Under the pieces are notes generated by a model that did no database searches, was not told where the DNA came from, and saw nothing but the letters and a program-made list of their open reading frames with translations. 64,000 nt of DNA from Brevipalpus yothersi (lineage: Eukaryota; Arthropoda; Arachnida; Trombidiformes; Tenuipalpidae): positions 7,282 through 71,281 of the forward strand of contig QZCP01000192.1 of NCBI GenBank assembly GCA_003956705.1, given 5' to 3'. The position numbers and the translations under genes were made by a program. Of the stretch, positions 14,404 through 24,000 are shown piece after piece; the stretch's first letter is position 1; each line of letters begins with the position of its first letter.

Positions 14404-14958
14404 TCCCTCACTTCACTCTCTCTCTCTCTCTCTCTGTCACACATTATTATCATTATTTTCTATCTCGCTTGACTTGAAATTCTGGAAAAACTATCATCCA
14501 TAACCAGTAAAACGAGATGAAACAAAATTCTCTCTCTTTCTCTCTTCACTAAATAGCACATCATTATTCACTATTATCATTATTATTATTTCCATCTCTC
14601 TCTGTGACTTCCGATTGAAAAAAAGTTTATTGTTCTGGTTAACATTGATCTTATCAGTATTGATGGGAAAATTTGTTTTACACCGTTTCCAGTCAATCGA
14701 GTTTTTCTCTCTCTTTTTTTGGATTCAATGATGATGATGTTTTTCCACTTGTCTGTCTGTTTGCTTTTTCATTTCCTCTCTTTCTCTTTTTTTCTCTCTC
14801 TCTCCACAGTAACGACCAAATTTTTGATGGATCAATTTAAGGATCAATTGAATATGATCAAAGAAATATGTGATAGTCATATGAAAGCTATCGAAAGGTT
14901 GAGCAATAATCAGCTATACATGCTTCAACATCATGAGAAGTCAAGAAATCGAAATTGA
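13697..14958 (+). CDS. Secreted C-type-lectin-domain protein, two exons
   Basis: Predicted CDS is join(13697..14291, 14810..14958). The donor is G|GTAAGA and the acceptor CCACAG|TA; phase 1 on both sides gives a clean joined frame. The first ATG of the frame is at 13697, with others at 13700 and 13706. A hydrophobic stretch near residues 20-34 looks like a signal peptide or anchor. The C-type lectin fold is shown by CPPGW at its start, six cysteines in long-form spacing (CPPG, KCIRF, EYIC, EKC, DIC, FVC) and TWIGV before the fourth. The calcium/sugar motifs EPN or QPD and WND are absent (WKLDIC stands in their place), so I infer carbohydrate binding is lost or altered. The second exon adds about 50 mostly helical residues. 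The intron contains a (CT)n tract and a 75-bp fragment repeated at 23,387-23,461. Confidence 0.85.
14366..14401. repeat. (CT)n microsatellite in the lectin intron
   Basis: CT run of about 36 bases, followed by a second short CT tract to about 14,436. Confidence 0.95.
14658..14733. repeat. Lectin-intron fragment duplicated at 23,387-23,461
   Basis: About 75 bp read almost identically at both places, sharing for example CACCGTTTCCAG followed by TCAATCGAGTTTTTCTC (14,681 on) or CCAATCGAGTTTTTCTC (23,406 on). At the other site the block ends in GATTCAG, an acceptor-like end. Here it reads GATTCAA, so that acceptor is lost. Confidence 0.85.
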
Positions 14959-15636
14959 TCAGTATTCATTTTTCTCTCTATAGAGATATATATCTTAAAA
15001 ATTGACTAAAATTGATAAATATATACCTTAAATATTTTCACCACGAACTCTTGTAATCATGAATTATATTATTTTGAGGATCACCTTGTAATAACTACAT
15101 TAATAATGCACACACATACACACGAGAATTTTCCTCAATTCGAGAGATAGAACTTTCGAAAGTGAATGATAATAATCAATGATCATGCAACACAATCGCA
15201 TCACAAATCAATATCATGATAGAAGACATACAAACTCTTGAAATCTAAATGTGTCTCGATCAAAGAGGATCAAATGATGAAAATGAAAATGATCCTTCAG
15301 GTAGTAGGGAGAAATACGATCAAATTTGAATAACTCGATCGATTGTTTTGCTGCTAATGACGCTTGATTAACTCATAATGGTGCAAAAAAATCTGAAACA
15401 AAAAGATTCACATTGTAAACAGTAGGCTTTGTACATCATTAGTATCGCTGTATTCGAGCCCAAAGAACTCACAATCAGACTGGGAAAAGATCACTACCTG
15501 ATTATCATCAAATCGATGAAGTCGCATAAATTGATGATACAATGGCTTAGCCCAGCTTCGGTAAGCTGTTCACATTGAAACTGATCCAGCAAATGAATTA
15601 TAACGGGATTTCGGTGTGCTGATGACGATGTGTGTG
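14959..15636. other. Intergenic, convergent 3' flanks
   Basis: AT-rich DNA between the lectin stop and the end of the secreted-protein gene on the other strand. I see no coding signal or long repeat. Confidence 0.6.
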
Positions 15637-15642
15637 TTTATT
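15637..15642 (-). terminator. Poly(A) signal AATAAA
   Basis: TTTATT on the plus strand reads AATAAA on the minus strand, about 50 bases after the predicted stop of the four-exon secreted-protein gene. It supports that gene's 3' end. Confidence 0.6.
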
Positions 15643-15693
15643 TTATCATGAAACTTTTTTTTCTCTCCCATCGAATACTTGGCTCACCTGAAA

Positions 15694-15921
15694 TTACGGA
15701 TCCAGCTGAAGAGCTTGTTCCATACATTCCTGTGGGTATGTGAAGAGAAGAAGAAGAAAAAATTATGACACAGAGAGATAGAGACAGAGAGAGGATATAA
15801 TCATTACTACCATAATAAGCACACAGCATACAATTCTGGTGCCTTCAATTGATAAATAATCGAAAAGGGCTGAACATCGGAAGTGAATATTAACTCAAGG
15901 TGATGATCTCATGATGAAATC

Positions 15922-15958
<37 letters not shown>

Positions 15959-17101
15959 TGAATGTATTAAGGCAAACATACCAATCGTTTCATTTTGATG
16001 ATGAGAATCTTTCTCAATAATTCAACCAACTTTCGTCGATCTTCAGAATTCAATTGGTGTGTATCCGATGAAGATGAAGGAGATGAGCGTCCCATTGAGA
16101 AAAGACCTCTCTTCGAACGTCCTCCAGATCTTTCACTTTGTCTTGCTGATTCTTCCTCTTTTCGTGCTTGCTCAATCTCTTTGATACGTTCCTTTAATCG
16201 CTCGCGACGTATACAAAATTGAATCTATCAAAAATGACAACCGATTAAATCATACTTTTCTCTCTTTCCCTCTTTCTTCTCATATCAATGCCTATCATGA
16301 ATGGCGATAAACCAATTTGCTCATATCGAGGCCATGGCTGATATCAATTTACCATTTTCACTGTTTCGTCACCATGTAAACAGAGCCTTTCTCGCTTGGT
16401 CATCAAAGTCCATCCTTCTCCGAAAGCATCATTTTCACACTTTTTTAACCATTCAGGTTTCTGTAGGAGAATCGAATAAAATTAGTATAAATTTGAAATA
16501 GATCATAATAAATGAAAGAAAAAAATTCTGAATCTGGACTGAATTTTCTTCCCCCAAAAAACTAATCAGTCCAACTGAAAACTAAGATTTAAAAAATTTT
16601 TGGTAAGAAAAATTATCGATGTAGGAACATTACGAATATTTTTGTCGAATATTTCATCACTATTTACAATTTAAATGTCTTTATATCTTTAACTTATTTT
16701 TTTCATTTTATCAATCTCGTCGAATCATTATAGTCGATAAAATCTCAATTTTGTATTAACTTTGAACACTGAACGAATTTTTTACTCTTCAAAGTACTCA
16801 CAGGAAGCTGCGGTCCATAACATAAGGTGAATTCTTTCAACATTTCTTCATCAACAGTTGGCTTATTACAATACATATACCATACTCGATCAACTCGAGA
16901 TTGATATGTTTTGAAGTCAAGTTCTGGCTCTTCACGATCAGAGACTGTAGCTACTTCAGGAATATCTTCGCGCTCAGAATCAACGGGCAACTCAGATGTA
17001 TCATTACTTGAATCGGAAACAATTTGAGAATGTGAAGTAGCCACGAGAAAGGGAAATATGGTTAAAAATAACATTCTAGGCAATTTGATTTCCAGATTCA
17101 T
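15694..17101 (-). CDS. Predicted secreted cysteine-containing protein, four exons
   Basis: Hand-built model: complement(join(15694..15729, 15982..16224, 16353..16460, 16802..17101)), 228 aa. All introns are GT-AG (donors GTGAGT, GTAAAT, GTATGT) and all junctions are phase 0. I chose the ATG at 17,101 because it is followed directly by a signal peptide (MNLEIKLPRMLFLTIFPFL, then about seven residues). An upstream in-frame ATG at 17,185 would put that segment internal. The mature part has an acidic Ser/Glu region, then six cysteines (MYC, TLC, KKC, RLC, QFC, ECM), a charged helical stretch near residues 140-160 and a Ser-rich linker. The last exon codes only 11 residues and a stop. I recognise no family. 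It may be a lineage-specific secreted protein. Confidence 0.65.
15927..15955. repeat. (TA)n microsatellite in an intron
   Basis: Perfect TA run of about 29 bases in the last intron of the four-exon secreted-protein gene. Confidence 0.95.
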
Positions 17102-17209
17102 GAAATTTTGGGACTGAAGTTGATTCATACAACTTCGAAAAGGTACAAAAAAGATAATGATCCATCCCTTTATCCCGTGATTCATTCATCTAAACATTCA
17201 TTCAACAGA

Positions 17210-19235
17210 TGAACAAACATTCAGGTAGGAGGAGCAATTAAAATATTGTACTGGAATGGACGATCATACATTGTGGAAGGAGAGCTTGACAGCTTGTAGG
17301 GTGAAAAAAACACAAGGACATTGAATCTATTCCTAGATAACTTGAGGCGTTTTGGGAATTCTTTTTTCTACCAAGTAAGAACAAAGTTGAGTAAGCCAGT
17401 GAACAACAGCATCAATAAGAATGGAAATTCAGGAAGACACACCTTTGAGAAGCAAGGACTTTGTGATAGAAAGAACAAGATAGAGAAAGAGAGCCAGTTG
17501 TTCCTATCAAGATTTTCACACTAATTCAACAAAACAAGGCATCTCTCTTGAGCCACTGTCCAATGTTTGATTTAATCAAAGAACTGAACAATCAATCAGA
17601 GTTGAGTAAACACGAGTGAAGGGACTTCGTTAATGATAAATTTTCAAATAGTAAATGTATAATTTATACAATGTCACAAAAGAAGTGGCACAAGATATAG
17701 ATTATAAATAGGAATTAACGTGGACGCCAGGCACCAGATCGACGAGGTCCCTCTTTACCTGGCTTGTTACGTTCACGGAAACGTTTATCTCTAACTAAAA
17801 GTCCAGCCACTCTCATTTCTTCCCGGACATCGTCATCAACAATACCAGCTAGGCACATTGAGAGGGCATATCTGATTGCACCAGCATGAGCTGCAATACC
17901 TCCACCGTTTACTTCCGCCTCTATATCGACTTTCCCGAGCATTTTACAAGTCAACAGAGGGAAAATGATTTGTTTTCTTTCCTTAAAATAAGGAAAATAG
18001 AGAAAATCATATCCATTGACTGAAAACTTGCCAGTACCATCGAGCCAGACAGTTACTTTAGACACGCATGTTTTTCTTTTACCTGTGAGAAAATGGACAA
18101 ATTAGATAAGATATTGTCGAAAATGTATCGCATAAAATCTCATTACAAAACCTACCTTCGGCTTGAACGTAGCGTCTACCGTCCTCGGTGATTATTACAT
18201 TAGGATATGTCATTTCAAAATCTCCAGGTCCTAGTTTTATGCAATACTGGATCAAAAAATCTTTACAAATATCTGAATAAGGATGATTTTCCAATTGCTC
18301 TATACCATATATAAAAGAATTGTATTGCTTTGGGCTTATTTCTTCCATTATATGACGCTTGAGCTCATCGAACTCCATCCAACGAGTTCCAATTAAATCA
18401 ACCTTCCCCTGCTCTGGAGGAACAAGAACACCCTCAATTATCATCTTATCTTCTAATTCATTACATTTCTCAAAATTCTCATTAATTTTATGCATTATTT
18501 GACCGAAATTGTAATTTTTAGTGTAGGCAAAGCAATGAAACGGCCTGCCTAACTGATCAAAGTCAACATCCTTGATCTTAGTATAAATATTCTCTGGCGG
18601 GTACATAACTGGACGATGAATAATACTGTATAAACCACTCGGCAAAAGATACTCAATTGCTTCCTGAAAATTCAAACAAAAGAGACAAGGTAACAATGTG
18701 GTGAACACAAGAAATTTGATTGCAACTCACATTAATATCTTTTTGGGTTATCAAATTGGTATCATAACCCATGGTGTTAGCCAAGTGTTTACGACCCAAA
18801 TCAAACTCGGTTCTTTTATTTTCCAAAATATCGGTTTGCTGGCGAGCTTGATCGAGAAAAGATTTCATTGATCTACTGATCTTTCCAACTTTTTCTCGAC
18901 CAGCATCTGAAAGATGTTGAGATGGCTTTTTCAATATATTTTCCGGCACCAGTGTGTGTGTGGCTTGAGAGCACTTATTTCCAACTTGGTGGCCAAACTT
19001 TGCCCGCTGGATGTTGGTTATCCACGGATGGTGACAAAAACTAAAATAATTATTGATTGATTTGTTCATCCTCCACACTGTTAAAGACACATTCACTCAA
19101 ATCGGAATGATCATCGAGCAAAAACAATACTCATATTTGAGAAGTCAATGAAAAGTTTTCATTGAAAACGTTCTTGTTTGTTCTTGTCATGCGTTTCTAT
19201 TCCATATCAACTGGTGCTCATTAGATAGCACTGCG
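17210..19235. repeat. Segmental duplication unit 1, left copy
   Basis: Aligns by eye along its length with 23,457-25,510. It holds a whole MRPS9 gene, its 5' flank and about 500 bp of 3' flank. At its left end (about 17,226-17,333) it carries a broken version of the plus-strand open frame seen at 23,460-23,595: an 8-bp deletion after GAGCTTGACA destroys the frame. Confidence 0.9.
17715..19069 (-). CDS. MRPS9: Mitochondrial small ribosomal subunit protein uS9m, copy 1
   Basis: Model: complement(join(17715..18082, 18156..18663, 18731..19069)), 404 aa, close to the usual length of animal MRPS9. Introns are 67 and 73 bp, GT-AG, phases 0 and 1. The C-terminal third is the uS9 fold, with GKRKT at its start, then VTVWLDGTGKFSVNG, the GGGIAAHAGAIRYALS core and a basic tail RNKPGKEGPRRSGAWRPR. 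In the family this tail reaches toward the decoding site. Exon structure matches copy 2 base for base in length. In exon 1, relative to copy 2, a +1 insertion (CAAAGTTTGG against CAAATTTGG) and a later +2 (in a CA run) cancel, so about 17 residues are read in another frame. The reading frame is otherwise intact, but it may be the less constrained copy. Confidence 0.88.
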
Positions 19236-20250
19236 AGTCCACCAAAAATTCAGAATCTTATGGGTAGCCGATTTTTTCCAAGTCCTTAGTTAGAAGCTAT
19301 CATCATTTTCACTGGAAATTGTTAATTACTAATTGATACAGAATTTGAAATCTGGTAAATATTTCCCAGATGAGAAATGAATTTCGCACTCAAATATACT
19401 TTGGCCTCCAATGAAAAGTGATTCCTTCTGAGTGGTATCAATGCTACTGTATTAGGATGTTTGATAAGTTCGTTCAAGAGAATCGAATTCATACCAAACG
19501 AACGAACTTATGAGACAACCTAATATGAATTAAATTTGGAACACCGACTTCTCAATGCATTCAAAGAGCTCATGAATTGGTTAATTTCAGTCTATAACCA
19601 GAATTCACTGTACAATAGTAACTCAATTTGTTCTACTTACATTTTTCTAGGGTTGACAGTTATTTCCTTAAACTAAATGATGTTCGTGCTAAGGAAAATT
19701 CCATCAAGTAGAATATTCTAATTTTGTTAGAATATTGTCAAAAGACATATCGATCTGTTTTTTTACCAGAAAGTGTGTCATAGATACTAACTTGTTCTCG
19801 CAAAATATTTCAGAATTTTGTTTCTTTTAATTTTAGATAGCTAAAAAGTATCATTAAGCCTTTTTGAAACTAGAAATTTTTCCGTGTTGCTTCCAATACA
19901 AATTGATTCTTAGAATTCCATCATTATTGATGAGAAAACTCATTAGATGATATTTTCACCATGAATGATGTAAAGTTTCCCTAAAAGCACTGATTTGTCT
20001 TCTTAGACAACAAGAAACAGAAAGTAGAAAACAAACCCAATCAATAATGAGATGAGAAATGTATTAATACATTACAAAAACAATTAAATCTAATAATGTT
20101 TTCATTCAGGGGAAGTTTTCAATTTGAACATCCTCCTTTTGCTAGATTTATCTAATACTGCTGTGATAAACTGTTGCCGATCTCTGATAACTAGTAACTC
20201 TTTTGATAAAAATTGGAAACAGTAAAATTTTGTCAGTATCTCTGTTGATC
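19236..20250. other. 5' flank of receptor gene A
   Basis: From about 19,261 the DNA aligns with 40,274-41,260 upstream of receptor gene B, with roughly 10 percent mismatch by eye. The first 35 bases (19,236-19,270) also resemble 30,241-30,275 (shared CACCAAAAATTCAGAATCT). No separate gene is seen. Confidence 0.65.
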
Positions 20251-21480
20251 ATGGAAGATGAGACAATATCACTTCGAATTGTGTTACCTAGTCTCGGAGG
20301 TCTATCAATAGATGATCTTATTTCTCCGGGAAGCGATTTCAGAGCAACATTTTACTATTTATTAGGAAAATTTAACATTACACTACTTCAGTCACAGGCC
20401 TCACAAGCAGATGTAGGCAAATCTAACGGTAAAGAGTTGCTCGAAGCACTTGGTACAAACTTTGCCGATACAACCATATTCAGTCTTCTTCCAACTTTTC
20501 TGCCAGCCAATATTACAGCATCTGGTATTCTGTGTAATTATTTCAAGTGTTTTCTGGTAACTTTCCCCATACTAACCATTGGAACAGGTATTCCAACAAT
20601 TTTAGATTTTTTTCAATTTTTTGTTGGCTCTTCGGTGCAAATTGTTTTCAGCTTTTTCTTTCTTCTCGTGAATATATTGTGGTACCTCAAGGAAGACAAG
20701 AGTTTTTCCAATATACATTGGGAAATTTTCAAGATGACATCTCGGCAACCCTTTAATCAACCAAGAACATTGGCTATACGCGTTGCTATCATATTTTTAT
20801 CACTTGGGTTCACTGTATTTCAGGCAATCATTGTGGCTTTCATAGATACTGACAAAATTTCGATGGCTAATTTCAGTAAAGTAGAAAGCTATCAAGACAT
20901 TTATGACCGTAATTTGACACCAATCTTTGAAACAATTTCTGGATGCTCACAATCAATGAGCAAACAGCCCATCAAAGTTCAAAACTATCTGTATGAAAAC
21001 AACCCATTGAGAGGCAGAGAAACTTACGATGCTACAAGTCAATTAATGTTATCAAGTCTATCTTCTCATAGTGCTTTAAATCGAATTGCTGTCCTGCAAG
21101 CTTCTCTCGGTTGGTCCAGTTTTTTACGTCAAGTTTGCACTGTAAATCCATGGGCCCTGATCAAGAACCCACCTTATATTTCATCAAATTTGCTTGATGT
21201 TCGCTTATATCCTCTGTTGATGAATTCTAGATTCTCTAAGAAAGGACAAGATCGTCTAATAAGATCTACTGCAACTCTGTATGAGCAAGGATTGAAAGAC
21301 AAGAAAGGAATTTTTTCCCAGCCTCCAGATGCTAATCCATTTTGTATGAAATCGCGTCCAAAGCCTAGTCACAAAAGTCATACAGCTATTGGATTCCAAT
21401 ATTATCGACCACTCCTTGTTATATGGATCATAGCTTTAGCTGGAGCCACGCTGGTATTTATGCTGGAAAATGTTTTTTGA
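20251..21480 (+). CDS. Divergent ionotropic-receptor-like protein A (iGluR superfamily)
   Basis: Intronless frame of 409 aa starting at the ATG (MEDETISLR). The layout fits a ligand-gated ion channel lacking the large amino-terminal domain. An S1-like half comes first (FNITLLQSQ, then GKSNGKELLEALGTNFAD). Next are hydrophobic segments near residues 90-110, 118-140 and 165-190, as expected for M1, pore and M3. The last of these runs into FSKVESYQDIYDRNLTPIF, the typical M3-S2 link. An S2-like region follows (ATLYEQGLKDKK), then a C-terminal M4 (VIWIIALAGATLVFMLENVF). Arthropod IRs act as chemosensory or thermo/hygrosensory channels in sensory dendrites. The IR call rests on architecture and motifs, not on a search. 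The canonical glutamate-binding Arg/Thr/Asp set is not evident. It is about 85 percent identical to gene B by hand count (63 differences in 409). Confidence 0.7.
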   Translation: MEDETISLRIVLPSLGGLSIDDLISPGSDFRATFYYLLGKFNITLLQSQASQADVGKSNGKELLEALGTNFADTTIFSLLPTFLPANITASGILCNYFKCFLVTFPILTIGTGIPTILDFFQFFVGSSVQIVFSFFFLLVNILWYLKEDKSFSNIHWEIFKMTSRQPFNQPRTLAIRVAIIFLSLGFTVFQAIIVAFIDTDKISMANFSKVESYQDIYDRNLTPIFETISGCSQSMSKQPIKVQNYLYENNPLRGRETYDATSQLMLSSLSSHSALNRIAVLQASLGWSSFLRQVCTVNPWALIKNPPYISSNLLDVRLYPLLMNSRFSKKGQDRLIRSTATLYEQGLKDKKGIFSQPPDANPFCMKSRPKPSHKSHTAIGFQYYRPLLVIWIIALAGATLVFMLENVF

Positions 21481-23386
21481 GTGCTCTAAATTTTAGATTT
21501 TTTGTTTGAAAATCACTTATTTACTGTCATACATCAAAATAGGTGAATTTTTCCATGTTTGAGAAAAAGAGTATGTTTTGGGGCTGTTACAGAATAAGTC
21601 TAAAATCTGAAATCTAACGGTTCTCTATCATCATTCATCTCTTCATATCTTCTTTAGGAATTCATCTTTTGATAGGGAAAATGTTTCCCGGAACTATCAC
21701 GTCTAGTCACAGAATAACGTTGACAATAGCTCCATAAGTGTAACTAAAATACCAATTGGTGTCAGCCTTTCTAAGATAAAAATTCAACTCTACACAGTAT
21801 TGTAAAACAAATAATCAGTAATTCACTGTTTAAATTGAAAATAACCAATTAGCTCATCTCTCTCATCATCAGTTTATCTGGATTAATATTGAACTTTCTC
21901 CATGAAACTTGAATGGGTCAAGCAAAATTAGGGAAAGAAAGAGAGAGAGAGAGAGAGAGCGATGAAATAAAGTTTAACAAGTGTTCAAAGGGTCAAAATC
22001 AAATGAATCAGCAGTGAATTCGGTATAAAGCTTTTCGGGAAAGGAAGTGATCAGCGTAATTGTTCACTTCAGATATTCTTTCTCCTCTAGATAATGAGTT
22101 GGATATTCAAATTTTCTCCTCTTTCTCTTGACTTCCGGCAAAAGAGAGTCACAATTCTGAAGAGAAGGAAATTCAAATTCACATCGATAATGAATTTGAA
22201 TTAGCAGAATGCTCTTGTTAGTGGTATTTTTAAGCTGTAGATTCGAATTGATTGCATTTTGTCGGATTAAGTGGTCAAACGACGTTCTAATAATATGCTT
22301 GACAGGGTGATTATATGCATTTAAAGAGTCAAAAATCATGTTATCACTATAATCTGGATGGAATTTTTTGTCGGAAGAGCGATGTGTAGATGATAAAATG
22401 ATATGGCTTCTAGAGTGTCTATGAGATGAAGAATGTATACATCAAAAGAATATGCATACTCAAACTTAGAATTATTAAGATGAGCTTTGAAATAAATCCA
22501 TCTCATTCGAATAAGGAGGCGTTTCTATGCAAAACAAAATGAATTGAAAGTGGATGATGAACAACTGATGATAGGCATGTTGGATGAGAGAGAGAAAGAG
22601 AGAGAGAGAGAGAAAAGAAAGATGAATTCCGGATCTTTGAAGATGAAACAAGTCCACATCTTTTATCGTTTATTCCATTTCCGGAACCAATAAGAGCTTG
22701 TTCGGTTTGCCTTCTCATGACACCAAGTTTGAATATACATACATATATATTTTCACTCATCAGGAAGCAAGAATAAATTTATCACTTATCTGTATGTATC
22801 TTGTAAGGAAGGAACTTGAAAATCTGAAGATCATCCTTTTCTTTTTTTGGGAAGCTGTACAACGAGAAAGAGGAGATGATGAATATGAAGAAAAAAAGGA
22901 GAGAGACAAGAGATAAATTCTAGCATCATCTGGTTAAATCGTTGGAGTGTTCATCATTAAGTGTACCTTTTTTATGGGCAAACAAACACCGTTTTGGGTA
23001 ATAAATAAATTCGATCATGATTTAAAGCACATTGGTAAAAATTGAATCTGATTTCTTCGGTCACTAAATTATTGTAACATGCTGAATTCCCAGATTGATT
23101 TCATTTGGAATCATTGATCACTACTGTCGATGACCTTGAAAAATTCTTCAATTGAAAATCTGATAAATCACCAATTCGTGCAATAAGAAAAAAGGAAAAT
23201 TATCTTCCATTAAGAATTGGATGAATTAAAACGAATCATTCCAAACGGATACACTATAAGGAGAAAACATTGCCTCTTCTTCAATTGCTCACCTTAATCA
23301 TCTACTCAAAAATATTCCAATCCTTCATCATCATTTTCATCCTGATTTGATGATATCAACTTGATCCACCATATAATGCTTTTGAG
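21481..23386. other. Conserved 3' flank of receptor gene A
   Basis: Non-coding or weakly coding DNA shared with 42,491-44,911. It holds a short GA tract (21,940-21,960), an AATAAA at about 21,965 on the plus strand that could end the receptor transcript, and the minus-strand frame at 22,064-22,339. Confidence 0.6.
22064..22339 (-). CDS. Unidentified 91-codon frame, duplicated at 43,593-43,868
   Basis: ATG-initiated frame ending in a basic stretch (EVKRKRRKFEYPTHYLEE). The frame stays open upstream of the ATG for about 40 more codons, so it could be a terminal exon. Its partner differs by only 7 bases, 5 of them amino-acid-changing (T/M, A/V, K/E, I/V, K/E). That ratio is what neutral drift gives, so duplication alone may explain why both are open. 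I recognise no domain. Confidence 0.25.
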   Translation of the reverse strand: MIFDSLNAYNHPVKHIIRTSFDHLIRQNAINSNLQLKNTTNKSILLIQIHYRCEFEFPSLQNCDSLLPEVKRKRRKFEYPTHYLEEKEYLK

Positions 23387-23459
23387 ATTGATGGAAATTT
23401 TTTTTCACACCGTTTCCAGCCAATCGAGTTTTTCTCTCTCTTTTTCTCCGATTCAGTGA

Positions 23460-23595
23460 TGAACATTTGGGTGGAGGAGGAGCAATTAAAATATTGTACT
23501 TGAATGGACGAACATACATTGTGGAAGGAGAGCTTGACACGGAAGAAGCTGGTAGGGTGAAGAAACGCAAGGACATTGAATCCATTCCTAGATAA
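23460..23595 (+). pseudogene. Orphan exon-like frame (unidentified gene end)
   Basis: After an acceptor-like GATTCAG, a plus-strand frame runs about 44 codons to TAA. It contains GGGGAIKILYLNGRTYIVEG and ends VKKRKDIESIPR. It is convergent with MRPS9 copy 2. No upstream exon is visible, because receptor unit A lies immediately to the left, so I read it as a gene end cut off by rearrangement. The partner at 17,226-17,333 is frameshifted by an 8-bp deletion. It is not joined to the lectin exon in this frame, because the splice phase does not fit. Confidence 0.35.
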
Positions 23596-24000
23596 CTTGA
23601 GGCGTTTTGGGAATTCTTTTCTCTATCAGCTAAGAACAAAGTTGACTAAGCCAGTAAACAACAGAATCAATAACAATAAGAATGGAAATTCGGGGAGACA
23701 CACCTTTGAGAGACAAGGTCTTTGACAGAAAGAACAAGATAGAGAAAGAGAGCTAGTTGTTCCTATGAAGATTTTCACACTAATCCAACAAAACAAGGCA
23801 TCTCTCTCTCTCTTGAGCCACTGTCCGATGTTTGATTTAATCAAAGAGCTGAACAATCAATCACAGTAATGTAAACACGAGTGAAGGGATTGGTGGAAAG
23901 CAATGAAAAACTTCGTTGATGATAAATTTTCGGATGATAAATATATAATTTATACAATGTCACAACAGTGGTGGCACAAGATAGAGATTATAAATAGTAA

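Larger units (their letters stand above)
19261..23380. repeat. Segmental duplication unit 2, copy A
   Basis: Aligns with 40,274-44,911. It contains receptor-like gene A and about 1.9 kb of 3' flank. It lacks about 530 bp present in copy B (42,717-43,250). Divergence falls from left to right: about 10 percent in the 5' flank, about 8 percent in the CDS and about 2-3 percent in the distal 3' flank (22,040-22,920). These are hand estimates. Confidence 0.9.

Noticed and set aside
23337..23639. 100-codon minus-strand frame over the duplication seam
   Set aside because: It lacks an ATG start and spans the junction of unrelated segments. The plus-strand frame there has an acceptor and better coding character.
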